From the NCBI GenBank assembly GCA_937876245.1, contig CALEGP010000031.1, positions 1 to 48,299 of the forward strand: DNA of 48,299 bases. Reading direction: 5' to 3'. The notes beneath the pieces were generated by a model. That model was not told where the DNA came from. It ran no database searches and worked only from the letters and a program-made list of their open reading frames with translations. Positions 1 to 7,547 of this stretch are shown here, piece after piece. The position numbers and the translations under genes were made by a program. The stretch comes from an uncultured Actinomycetes bacterium (GTDB lineage Bacteria > Actinomycetota > Actinomycetes > Nanopelagicales > Nanopelagicaceae). Within the stretch, counting starts at the first letter, position 1. Each line of letters begins with the position of its first letter.

Positions 1-1351
1 GGAGAACTGTTGTGATCTGAGAAGGGGCGGACTTGCTGTCAACGCCACGACTCGCTGGGATAATTGTATCCGATGTAAATGCCTTACTTACGCTTATTTC
101 AGCGGTTAGGAGGTAATTTCCATCAGAAGTACGCTCAAAAGTAGAGGAGATATTCGAGATTTTTAGGCCTACCCACATGCCATTCATGGTGATTGAAGCA
201 TCGACATCATATGTGGTTCCGCTGCCCCCGACTGTGATGTTCTGGGAGAGAAGGATATTGATCGCGGCGTCATCGATAGTCATGGTGTTGCTGTGAAGGA
301 GAAGGCCTTCATTGGTCAATTCTGGGGTGGATTTGGAGACATTGATCGCTCCGTTTTCACCAGCAGCATTTGCCACGGTGAAACCGGTAGGGATGCCCTC
401 TGAATCCAAGCCTTCGAAGGCAAGAACGGCTTGAACAGGCTTGATATCAATAATTTGCGCCGAAGAAGCCTGGGTTTCGGCCTTCTTCTCTGGGGCAACA
501 GTTTGGACTGGGGCCGCAGCCTTCTTGGTATCTGCTTTAGAAGCTTTAGGTGTTGGGCTCTGTGCTGGGGCCTCTTGGGCTGTGGTTGCTGAAGAGACGA
601 TTGAGGTGACATTGTCTTGGCCGGTTACTGAATTGAAGCCAAGGAATGCGACTAGAACAATAAGTAATGAGAGGGCAACTTTTGAAGATTTCTTCGCAAG
701 CTCGGCAGCCTTCTTGTATTGGGTTGAAAGAGCTTCGAGGGCTGTGGTGCCTGTTGCCTCGTCGATAACCCATTCGGTAAGAACACGGACCAATGAGGCG
801 CGGGCGCGACCAACAACATGGCGAACATTCTCTGGCTTTGTGCCAAGAGCCTTTGCGATCTCTTCGGTTGAACGGCCTTCCATTTCCCACATAACAAGGG
901 CGGTACGTTGGTCGGCAGAAAGACGTGAAAGTGCTTCGCGGATGATTGAGGCATCTTCGGCGGCAGCAAGGGTTGAATCAAAGGGAATATGAGCTTGGGC
1001 AGAGATTTCGGCTAGGCGATCTTGGGTTGTTTCAGAGTCGATTGCCACAAGATTTGGCCTAGATCCAGTTGCGCGGATCTGGTTTAAGCAGAGGTTATTG
1101 ACTGTGGTGCGAAGGTATGCCAGCGCACGGTCGGGCGTATCTAGTTCAGGGGCGGCAAGGATGAACTTGAGGAAGGCCTCTTGAACGATTTCGGCGGCAT
1201 CAGCTTCAGAGCGCAGAATCCGACGAGCTTGACCGATTAGAGATGAGCGATTTTGCGCGTATAGAGAGGAGAGATCGGCAACAGACCAATCAGAGACGGT
1301 TGCTGGTGTAGCGGCAACGCCCTCTGTGCTGTTCTTCTTGCGAAGTGCCAT
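1..1351 (-). CDS. ECF-type sigma factor fused to a membrane anchor and extracytoplasmic domain (3' end outside window)
   Basis: 450 residues are visible and the C-terminus lies beyond the window edge. Residues about 29-95 look like sigma region 2 (EADAAEIVQEAFLKF, then AYLRTTVNNLCLNQIR). Residues about 135-192 look like region 4 with a helix-turn-helix (LSADQRTALVMWEMEGRS, then EEIAKALGTKPENVRHVV). One hydrophobic helix follows at about 225-242 (VALSLLIVLVAFLGF). Then come an Ala/Pro/Lys linker (about 255-295) and a beta-rich outside domain of at least 150 residues. ECF sigmas are normally about 180-200 aa and soluble, so this one probably carries its own membrane tether and sensor. The ATG at 1351 follows GGAG at good spacing. 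The direct repeat at 1400-1479 lies in its upstream region. The target promoters are unknown. Confidence 0.85.
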   Translation of the reverse strand, partial: MALRKKNSTEGVAATPATVSDWSVADLSSLYAQNRSSLIGQARRILRSEADAAEIVQEAFLKFILAAPELDTPDRALAYLRTTVNNLCLNQIRATGSRPNLVAIDSETTQDRLAEISAQAHIPFDSTLAAAEDASIIREALSRLSADQRTALVMWEMEGRSTEEIAKALGTKPENVRHVVGRARASLVRVLTEWVIDEATGTTALEALSTQYKKAAELAKKSSKVALSLLIVLVAFLGFNSVTGQDNVTSIVSSATTAQEAPAQSPTPKASKADTKKAAAPVQTVAPEKKAETQASSAQIIDIKPVQAVLAFEGLDSEGIPTGFTVANAAGENGAINVSKSTPELTNEGLLLHSNTMTIDDAAINILLSQNITVGGSGTTYDVDASITMNGMWVGLKISNISSTFERTSDGNYLLTAEISVSKAFTSDTIIPASRGVDSKSAPSQITTVL

Positions 1352-1399
1352 TTGATATATCTCCGGTTTTCTTACTCGAGTTGGCCATTGCTGACCGGT

Positions 1400-1479
1400 T
1401 TTGCAGATGACAACGTCTTGCCCTCTACTTAGTAAGACACCCCTGGGGGCCAAATGTTGTGCTCTGGGGAAAAGAATTT
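1400..1479. repeat. Direct repeat copy 1 flanking the vapBC cassette
   Basis: The first 51 bases (1400-1450) are identical to 2385-2435. After a one-base indel, similarity continues through AAATGTTG and a shared GAAAAGAATTT at 1469-1479 and 2453-2463. This copy sits 49 bases upstream of the sigma gene start, so it may carry that gene's promoter. The start-to-start distance between copies is 985 bases. No ORF of its own was seen. Confidence 0.9.
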
Positions 1480-1580
1480 TTCAGGGGTGCACGCTCACTC
1501 ATATATAGGCATATCCAATACGGGGTCTTTGAGATTGAGCGCTGAATTGGCTTATAGGTGCCTGAGTTTAAAACAATTAT

Positions 1581-1606
1581 GTAGCACAACAGTATTAAAG
1601 TGCTAC
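1581..1606. promoter_or_regulatory. Inverted repeat upstream of vapB, candidate VapB/VapBC operator
   Basis: GTAGCAC (1581-1587) and GTGCTAC (1600-1606) form a perfect 7+7 inverted repeat with a 12-base spacer, ending 9 bases before the antitoxin ATG. VapB-type antitoxins usually repress their own promoter by binding such palindromes. The position fits that role; binding is inferred. Confidence 0.5.
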
Positions 1607-1615
1607 TCTTGCCCA

Positions 1616-1927
1616 ATGAAACCGCACCCTAACCCGGGAAGTTCGGGACAAGTTCAACAAGTTGGAGTGCGCGAACTTCGTCAAGACGCCTCGGGCATCC
1701 TTCGCCAGGTCAAGGGGGGCGAATGTATTGAAATAACCGAGCACGGCCGGCCAATTGCAAGAATCGTTCCGATTGGGCCTTCACTATATGAAGAAGCCAT
1801 AATTTCCGGGCTCATAATTGCCCCCACGATTTCCAGCACTGAGCCAATGCCAAGGTTAATTAAAGCAACCAATGGATTGAACTCAACTGAGGTATTAATG
1901 GAGATGCGAGCGGAAGAGCGCTCTTGA
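1616..1927 (+). CDS. vapB: VapB-type antitoxin (Phd/YefM family)
   Basis: This 103-aa protein has the Phd/YefM fold signature near its start (VGVRELRQDASGILRQVKGG, then ECIEITEHGRPIARIVP). That is the DNA-binding N-terminal part of this antitoxin family. The C-terminal part (about 60-103) would be the flexible toxin-binding arm. The reading frame is open further upstream to 1454. The ATG at 1616 gives the normal family length and places the 1581-1606 palindrome in the promoter. Its TGA stop overlaps the toxin TTG start (TTGA), so the pair is translationally coupled. The gene belongs to a cassette bounded by direct repeats. Confidence 0.85.
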   Translation: MKPHPNPGSSGQVQQVGVRELRQDASGILRQVKGGECIEITEHGRPIARIVPIGPSLYEEAIISGLIIAPTISSTEPMPRLIKATNGLNSTEVLMEMRAEERS

Positions 1928-2310
1928 GTTGGTATTTAGATAGTTCTGCAATTCTGAAGTTGATCATCGATGAATCCGAATCTGTCGCGATGCGAAACAT
2001 TTTTGATGATCGGTGCGCGACATCTGTCATCGCAAGAATAGAAGTAGTAAGAAATATTAGGAGAGTAGAACCAGCCGCCCTTGCTTCTGCCCAGGAAATA
2101 TTAGGTCGAATTGCAATGATTCCCCTAAATGAATCGGCTCTTAAAACAGCTGAAGCAATCACAGCCTCCACTAATTTGAAAAGTCTTGATTGCATCCATA
2201 TTGGCTCGATGATTTCTTCACCAATCCCACTTCAAGGAATAATTACATACGACAAAGCGATGGCTGCGAATGCAGAAATGTTGGGAATTAAAGTATTAAG
2301 TCCTAGTTAG
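1924..2310 (+). CDS. vapC: VapC-type toxin, PIN-domain ribonuclease
   Basis: This 128-aa protein has the PIN-domain pattern: YLDSSAILK with the first catalytic Asp at residue 6, an acidic residue in ARIEVVRN, SLDCIHIGSM carrying a C-terminal-half Asp, and ITYDKAM with the last acidic position. PIN toxins cut RNA (often tRNA) with a metal held by these acids, and the antitoxin blocks them. The start is TTG at 1924, overlapping the antitoxin stop by three bases. No better ATG keeps the YLDSSA motif. The remains of another gene lie head-on 15 bases beyond its stop. All catalytic positions look intact, so the toxin is probably functional. Confidence 0.87.
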   Translation: MSWYLDSSAILKLIIDESESVAMRNIFDDRCATSVIARIEVVRNIRRVEPAALASAQEILGRIAMIPLNESALKTAEAITASTNLKSLDCIHIGSMISSPIPLQGIITYDKAMAANAEMLGIKVLSPS

Positions 2311-2325
2311 AAAAAGGGGTTTTGC

Positions 2326-2384
2326 TTAAATTTTTGGCAGATGCCAATCAAATTTTATTGATGCCTCGCGAACCAGCCAGACAA
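2326..2384 (-). pseudogene. Remnant of a second UPF0126-family gene (last ~19 codons only)
   Basis: Read on the minus strand this is an open 3' end, VREASIKFDWHLPKI then TAA. It is nearly the same as the C-terminus of the intact UPF0126 gene at 5571-6173 (VREVSIKFDWHLPKI). The 23-base stretch around the stop (GCTTAAATTTTTGGCAGATG and the next three bases) is identical. The similarity ends exactly where direct repeat copy 2 begins, so the rest of the gene was removed or never arrived. It is too short to be functional. Confidence 0.8.
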
Positions 2385-2463
2385 TTTGCAGATGACAACG
2401 TCTTGCCCTCTACTTAGTAAGACACCCCTGGGGGCAAATGTTGCCCTTATTTGAAAAGAATTT
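2385..2463. repeat. Direct repeat copy 2 flanking the vapBC cassette
   Basis: This is the second copy of the ~80-base repeat at 1400-1479, in the same orientation; the first 51 bases are identical. It abuts the UPF0126 remnant on one side and runs to 16 bases before the stop codon of the Ig-repeat gene on the other. The two copies enclose the vapBC genes and the remnant. Confidence 0.9.
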
Positions 2464-2479
2464 CGGATATTTAGCCGAA

Positions 2480-4354
2480 TTAGGGGATTCTGTAGGTTTT
2501 ATTGAAGATGATCGTTGAGCCCACCCGGACCACAACGGTATTAGGGCCTGATTTCACCTTATTTTTGCCAAGCTTGCCCTTTTTGCCATTGATTTTGACC
2601 TTGACGATGCTGCCGGTGACCGCGATTCTGATGACCTTCTTCTTTTTCTTTACCTTAACTTTCACGACAGGTTTTGATGTTGTAGAGGTAGAAGGCGTTG
2701 CCTTTGGTTTTGGGGTTGCTGAAGCTTTTGGTGTTGGAGTTGGGGTGGCTTTGATTGTTGCTGGCACCACCGTAATAATCGATTGAACTGAATTTGATTG
2801 TCCATATTTTCCACCCGGGGATTGGGTAGCAATAATTGTTGTGCTTCCAACGGAGACGCCCACGATTGTGTTGTTAACAACCTTTGCAATTGTCGGATCA
2901 GTGATTGTGTAGACCCATTTACCTGTCGAGCTAGATGGGGGATTTGGAATTGCAAGAAGAGTCTGATCAACTTCAACTGAGACGGGCGGAAGTGCGCCGA
3001 CTGTTGGGGTTGTTCCTAGGACGTTAACTTTAAAAGTAAGAGTGCCACTTAACCAGAATTCACTTGCCGCCTGGGTCATTGTGATTGTTGCACTTCCGGC
3101 ATTTCCAAAAATTAACTTTGAGCCAGAGATAGCCACAATTTCAGGATCAGATGAGGTGTAAGTCCAAGCACCGGCAGAAGTTGAAGTTGGTGGTAGAACA
3201 GTTTGTTCCCCATCACCAACGACTTTCTGTAAATCTTGAATTGCGCTATATGTTGGGTTGCCACTTACTGTCAGAATCAACGTTGCGGTTGTGGCGCCAT
3301 AATTGCCTGAGACTGCTTGTGAGGCGGTAATAGTCGTATTTCCAGGCTTAAATACTCGAATATTTCCTACATTTCCCAATGCCACACTTATCGTGCCAAC
3401 GCTAGTGTCTGATGAAGAGAATGACCATGTGCCAGGTGAGTTCGATGTTGGGGCAAAGATCGAGAGAGTATTAGAGGAAGTCGAAGACATTACATAGGTA
3501 ACATCTTTAAAATCACCAACTGTCGCAGTTGCGCCAAGAATTGTTAAAGTCATTTTCAAAGTGGAGGAGCCAAAGCCACCAGATGCTGCCTGGAATGCGG
3601 TAATTGTGGTGGTGCCAATATTTAGCGGGGTCAGCACTTTTCCATAAAGTGAGGCGATCGAGGAGTTTGCGATCGTGAAAGTCCAAGCGCCGGGCGAGCT
3701 AGAAGTTGGCTCGATAAGGTTTAGGCTTAAAACACTATCTTTTGCAATCATAATGTTAGTAAATGTTCCCAATATTCTCGGCAAACTTGTAACTCTAAGA
3801 GTTGTGCTTACCTCAGTTCCCTCCCAGTTTGAGCTGGCCGATTGAATGGCGGTAATTGTTATGGTTCCCGCATCTAAGAAAGTGGCGTTATTGCTGGAAA
3901 TTGTGGCTATTTTGCTATCAGAGGAACGATAGCTCCAAGGCGCGGTTGAGGTCGAGGTCGGCGCAGTCAATTTAATTGTTCGACTTAGTAAAGTCGCTGT
4001 GATCGGAGCAAAAGTGCCGACGGTCGGTATTCCTTTTTCAACAGTAAATCTTGAAACTCGAGAGACGCTAGAAAAAGTTCCACTTGCCGCTTGGGTATAT
4101 GTGACACCAGTTGTTCCAGATTTCAAAATAGTTACTACAAGACCCTTTGCCGTCGCGATAGTTGGATCTGTGATCTCAACTGACCAAGCACCGGATGAGT
4201 TCGAAGTTGGCGGGACCAGAGTTGCACTGCCTTGATCAAATTTTGCTGTTTGTGGAACAGGAAGTGAAACTCTTGGATAGGCCGCAAAAGATGAAGGGGT
4301 GTGCAGGGTAAAAATTCCGAGTACCAGAATCGCTGCGAGGAATTTTTTTCTCAT
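2480..4354 (-). CDS. Secreted protein with six Ig-like (Big-type) repeats and a Lys-rich C-terminal part
   Basis: The 624-aa product starts with a signal peptide (Lys-rich start, hydrophobic core, cleavage near residue 24, SSFAA). Six repeats of about 82-90 residues follow (about 26-531). Each has a variant of PTSxSxGAW, then SSDPxIATI, then GxTTITAxQAASG, as in bacterial Ig-like surface domains. A Pro/Thr/Ser/Lys spacer (about 532-561) leads into a very basic beta-rich end containing KVKVKKKKK and NGKKGKLGKNKVKSG. No LPxTG sorting motif or membrane anchor is visible, so it may be held by charge or released. An adhesin or envelope role is inferred. It runs in the same direction as the sigma factor gene, and the vapBC cassette lies between the two. 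Confidence 0.8.
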   Translation of the reverse strand: MRKKFLAAILVLGIFTLHTPSSFAAYPRVSLPVPQTAKFDQGSATLVPPTSNSSGAWSVEITDPTIATAKGLVVTILKSGTTGVTYTQAASGTFSSVSRVSRFTVEKGIPTVGTFAPITATLLSRTIKLTAPTSTSTAPWSYRSSDSKIATISSNNATFLDAGTITITAIQSASSNWEGTEVSTTLRVTSLPRILGTFTNIMIAKDSVLSLNLIEPTSSSPGAWTFTIANSSIASLYGKVLTPLNIGTTTITAFQAASGGFGSSTLKMTLTILGATATVGDFKDVTYVMSSTSSNTLSIFAPTSNSPGTWSFSSSDTSVGTISVALGNVGNIRVFKPGNTTITASQAVSGNYGATTATLILTVSGNPTYSAIQDLQKVVGDGEQTVLPPTSTSAGAWTYTSSDPEIVAISGSKLIFGNAGSATITMTQAASEFWLSGTLTFKVNVLGTTPTVGALPPVSVEVDQTLLAIPNPPSSSTGKWVYTITDPTIAKVVNNTIVGVSVGSTTIIATQSPGGKYGQSNSVQSIITVVPATIKATPTPTPKASATPKPKATPSTSTTSKPVVKVKVKKKKKVIRIAVTGSIVKVKINGKKGKLGKNKVKSGPNTVVVRVGSTIIFNKTYRIP

Positions 4355-4417
4355 GCTGGCATTATCTCGTTTTGGCCTGAGATATTTGGGATTTAGCGCT
4401 TAAAAGTGCAAAGAAGT

Positions 4418-5527
4418 CTAGCGAACCGCAGAATAAGTGCCGCGACTTTCCATCGTCCGGAAAACAATTTGCAGCAATTGAATATTGCGGGATCTGAAGC
4501 CTGCCGCCGAGGCCAATAAATAATAATTCCACATTCGACGAAAGCGTTCATCATAGTTTGGGATTTCTTCCCACTTGCTATTTATATTGGCATGCCACTG
4601 CATAAGTGTCCTGTCATAATCTGGGCCAAAGTTGTGAACATCCTCAATGATCGCTTTTGCCTCTACCGCCTTTGAAATTTGAGCAAGGGATGGAAGTACC
4701 CCGCCCGGAAAGATATATCGATCAAAGAATGGATCGGTAACCAGCTTGCTCTGATTTGAGGTGATGGTGTGGTGGAGCATTTGACCGCCCGGGGATAGAA
4801 GCGAAGTGCACTTTTCAAAAAATGTTTCATAATTTTTAGGACCAACATGCTCCATCATCCCGACAGAAACTACTCGATCGAATTTTCCGGTCAGGTCTCG
4901 GTAATCTTGCTGCAGATATTGGACTGAGAGTGAGCCGCTGCGTTCCTTTGCTAATTCGATCTGGTTATCTGCGGGTGAGATTCCGGTGCCAATAACGCCA
5001 TAATTTTTTGCCGCATATCTAAGCAATCCGCCCCAACCGCAGCCAATATCCAGCAATTTCATACCTGGTTGCAGGCCAAGTTTGCGACAGATCAGATCAA
5101 ATTTTGCGATCTGCGCTGCGTTAAGCTCTGTTGCATCTTTCCAATAGCCACAGGAGTAGGCCATCTCGGGATCGAGCATTCGGGTGTATAAATCATTTCC
5201 AATGTTGTAATGATGTTTGGCATTTGCTGCCGCTTTTATCTTGGTTTGGCGATTTAGAATTGTTGATTTCATCGCATGGCCGACTAACGAGAATGAAAAT
5301 GGGGCGTGATCTAGAACATTCACGGCCAATAGCCTTGTTAAGAATTGATCAACTGATGGCGCATCCCACCAACCATCCATGTAAGCCTCGCCCAGCCCTA
5401 ATTCACGCTGCGAGACAATGCGATCCCATAATCGATCGTTGTGAACTTGGATATCCCATGGATTGGGGCCATTTACTTCTACGCCCGCCAACCCCAAGAT
5501 ACGGAAGCACAATTGCTTAGAATTCAT
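4418..5527 (-). CDS. cfa: Cyclopropane-fatty-acyl-phospholipid synthase
   Basis: At 369 aa this is a full-length Cfa-type SAM methyltransferase. It transfers a methylene from SAM to the double bond of acyl chains in membrane phospholipids. Visible family marks are GLGEAYMDGWWD (about 44-55), HHYNIGNDLY (about 105-114), MAYSCGYW around Cys126, the SAM loop LLDIGCGWGG (about 158-167) and VGMMEHVG around Glu226. These match the CFA and mycolic-acid cyclopropane synthase family. It stands alone, with short spacers to the Ig-repeat gene and to the UPF0126 gene upstream on the same strand. The ATG at 5527 is the natural start. Confidence 0.93.
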   Translation of the reverse strand: MNSKQLCFRILGLAGVEVNGPNPWDIQVHNDRLWDRIVSQRELGLGEAYMDGWWDAPSVDQFLTRLLAVNVLDHAPFSFSLVGHAMKSTILNRQTKIKAAANAKHHYNIGNDLYTRMLDPEMAYSCGYWKDATELNAAQIAKFDLICRKLGLQPGMKLLDIGCGWGGLLRYAAKNYGVIGTGISPADNQIELAKERSGSLSVQYLQQDYRDLTGKFDRVVSVGMMEHVGPKNYETFFEKCTSLLSPGGQMLHHTITSNQSKLVTDPFFDRYIFPGGVLPSLAQISKAVEAKAIIEDVHNFGPDYDRTLMQWHANINSKWEEIPNYDERFRRMWNYYLLASAAGFRSRNIQLLQIVFRTMESRGTYSAVR

Positions 5528-5570
5528 AGTTGCAATCTTCTAACAAAATCCCGGAATTGAAAAGCCCAGC

Positions 5571-6173
5571 TTAAATTTTTGGCAGATGCCAGTCGAATTT
5601 GATTGAAACTTCGCGCACAGCAACTACAACTAGGCCGGCGAAAATAGTGGTTGCGAGCTGGGAAATCTGTGCTTGATTTAAGAGGGCATAGACAAGTGCG
5701 CCGGCCAGACAGGATGTGCCAATAGTTTCCCGGTGCAGGAGAACTGGTTCAACCTGACATAACACATCGCGCAGAAGCCCGCCGGTAACTCCGCCGATGA
5801 TTCCAAGAATAACAATGCTGAGAAAATTAATTCCATTATTCGCTGCGTAATGCGCACTTGAAACGGTCGCAACAGCCAGGCCAAAAGTATCAAGGGCTAA
5901 AATAAATCGCCCTATCGGTTTGGTATTTTTAGCAAAAATAGTAATGGCCACGGCAAGTGCAACCGAAGCAAATAACCACGAGTGTAAAATCCAAGGTGGT
6001 CGTTGACCCATAAATAAATTCCGTAACGTTCCGCCACTGAGCGATGCGACGGCTGCGATAAGTGATATCCCGCCGTAATCCATCCCTTTGCTTGCCGCAA
6101 TCCGAGCGCCCACAATGGCAAATGAGAAAGTTGCAATCAGATCTAGTGCGGTAACTAGTGGATCGAATTGCAT
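5571..6173 (-). CDS. UPF0126/TRIC-family membrane protein, candidate glycine transporter
   Basis: This 200-aa, almost entirely hydrophobic protein contains two tandem UPF0126 units (about 7-90 and 93-176). The repeated marks are FAIVGARIAASKGMDYGG with LRNLFMGQRP, and FGLAVATVSSAHYA with GGLLRDVLC. About seven membrane helices are likely. The family is related to trimeric cation channels and Pfam now labels the domain a glycine transporter. Here it starts 6 bases after the stop of an SHMT-like gene, so the two are probably one transcript. A link to glycine metabolism is an inference from that pairing. A 59-base remnant of a close paralogue lies at 2326-2384. Confidence 0.85.
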   Translation of the reverse strand: MQFDPLVTALDLIATFSFAIVGARIAASKGMDYGGISLIAAVASLSGGTLRNLFMGQRPPWILHSWLFASVALAVAITIFAKNTKPIGRFILALDTFGLAVATVSSAHYAANNGINFLSIVILGIIGGVTGGLLRDVLCQVEPVLLHRETIGTSCLAGALVYALLNQAQISQLATTIFAGLVVVAVREVSIKFDWHLPKI

Positions 6174-6179
6174 CGGCGC

Positions 6180-7508
6180 TTATTCCGGCTTATCTAAGGT
6201 GTAATGAACTTCGGAAAATGCTTTACGAAATTCTTTAACTTCTTTGGCAATCGGTGCCATATCTTTCTCGGACAGAGCGCGAACAATAAAGTCGGCAAGT
6301 TGTGGCATATCCTTTTCTTTCATGCCGATTCGAGCAACTTCTGGTGTGCCGATTCGAAGTCCATTGTTATCGCCTTCAACTGTCGGGCCTGGCAATCCAA
6401 TACCGCAGGTAAGCAATCCGGCCTTTGCAATTTTCTTTGAAGTGCTCTGGCCACCGCCAAATGGTTTAGCCAAAATTGCGAATTGATGTGATTTGGTAAA
6501 TCCGCGATCGGCGGCAAAAATTTCAATTCCGCGAGCTGAAATTTCTGTCGCAAGTTTTTGCGCTGTCGCCGCCATCATCTGAGCATATGCCGGTCCGACA
6601 GATTTCCAGTCTTGCAGTGTGATCCCAAGCGCCGCAGTTTTTGCGGCATCAAAATTTGCAGTAAGTCCCGGATATGCAATGGCATCAATGGTTTCGGCCA
6701 ATTTCGCATCGTTTGTGACGATAAGGCCACCGGCCGGACCGCCTAGTGATTTGTAGGTGCTGAAAGTCATTAAATGAGCGCCTTCAGCTAAGGGCTGGGG
6801 CCAGACTTTTCCAGCAATCATTCCGCAAAGGTGGGCCGCATCAAAGAGAACTAGTGCGCCAACTTCATCAGCAATTGCTCTTACTTCTTTTATGGGATGG
6901 AAAAATAAATTCAGACTGCCACCGATAGTTATCAATTTTGGTTTTACTTCATGAGCTAATTTACGCAGCGCGCCAATGTCGACGCTATAGCCATCTTCAT
7001 CGATTGGCGCTGGAATAGTTTTCAAACCATAAAGTCCGGCGGCGCCTTGCGCGTGATGGGTTACGTGGCCACCGATAGTTGCCGGCGGAGCAATAATGGT
7101 GTCGCCCGGTTTACAGGTCGCCATAAATGCATACAAGTTTGCTAGCGCGCCAGAGCCAACTCGGAATTCGGAAAATTCGGATCCGAAAAGATCACAGGCA
7201 AGGGCTGAAGTTATTACTTCAATTTTTTCAATTGCGTCAAGTCCAACTTCATACTTGTCGCCAGGGTGTCCGAGTGATGCGCGCGATCCCATTCCCGAAG
7301 ATAGAAGAGCTTCGGCGCGGGGATTTAAAATATTTGTTGCGGGATTTAAATTTATGGAATCAATGTCATGAATCTGATGGCTCTCTTGGGCCAGCGCCTC
7401 GATTTCATGTTGTACACCTATTGCATCAAGAGTTCGATATTTTGCAAGAACGCTCTGGACAACGTCTTGGCTTTGCGGAACTAGCCAGGTGCGATCTGCA
7501 GGACTCAT
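6180..7508 (-). CDS. Divergent serine hydroxymethyltransferase-like PLP enzyme
   Basis: The 442-aa protein has the fold-type I, SHMT-family layout. It shows a GSGALANLYAF core (about 118-128), the cofactor-stacking part GGHVTHH (about 146-152), the Asp of VLFDAAHLCGMIAG (about 220-233) and the PLP lysine in FSTYKSLGGPAGG (Lys253). However, the usual IASEN motif is replaced by NLNPATN, and the YAEGYPGKRYYGG segment reads ASLGHPGDKYEVG, so the catalytic Tyr and Glu of true SHMTs are missing. It may use another aldehyde or donor, as SHMT-like transaldolases and 2-methylserine enzymes do. It is coupled to the UPF0126 transporter gene. Glycine/serine-type chemistry is likely; the exact reaction is unknown. 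Confidence 0.8.
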   Translation of the reverse strand: MSPADRTWLVPQSQDVVQSVLAKYRTLDAIGVQHEIEALAQESHQIHDIDSINLNPATNILNPRAEALLSSGMGSRASLGHPGDKYEVGLDAIEKIEVITSALACDLFGSEFSEFRVGSGALANLYAFMATCKPGDTIIAPPATIGGHVTHHAQGAAGLYGLKTIPAPIDEDGYSVDIGALRKLAHEVKPKLITIGGSLNLFFHPIKEVRAIADEVGALVLFDAAHLCGMIAGKVWPQPLAEGAHLMTFSTYKSLGGPAGGLIVTNDAKLAETIDAIAYPGLTANFDAAKTAALGITLQDWKSVGPAYAQMMAATAQKLATEISARGIEIFAADRGFTKSHQFAILAKPFGGGQSTSKKIAKAGLLTCGIGLPGPTVEGDNNGLRIGTPEVARIGMKEKDMPQLADFIVRALSEKDMAPIAKEVKEFRKAFSEVHYTLDKPE

Positions 7509-7547
7509 AAAAGAACGCTAGCACCGTATGGCTACAGTTCTAAATGG

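Noticed and set aside
441-992. 183-aa plus-strand open frame across the sigma gene
   Set aside because: It is antisense to a continuous sigma-factor reading frame with clear domains; it shows only the usual mirror composition.
1434-1452. C/G-rich ACACCCCTGGGGGCC inside the direct repeats as a CsoR/CstR-type box
   Set aside because: It has the CCCC-GGGG core but lacks the AT-rich ATACCC and GGGTAT arms; likely chance within a repeated segment.
2502-2786. 94-aa plus-strand frame opposite the Ig-repeat gene end
   Set aside because: It is a mirror of the Lys-rich and Pro/Thr-rich tail; no start signal or known motif.
4363-4386. ATCTC...GAGAT hairpin downstream of cfa as terminator
   Set aside because: The stem is only five to six pairs, with no T run on the cfa strand.
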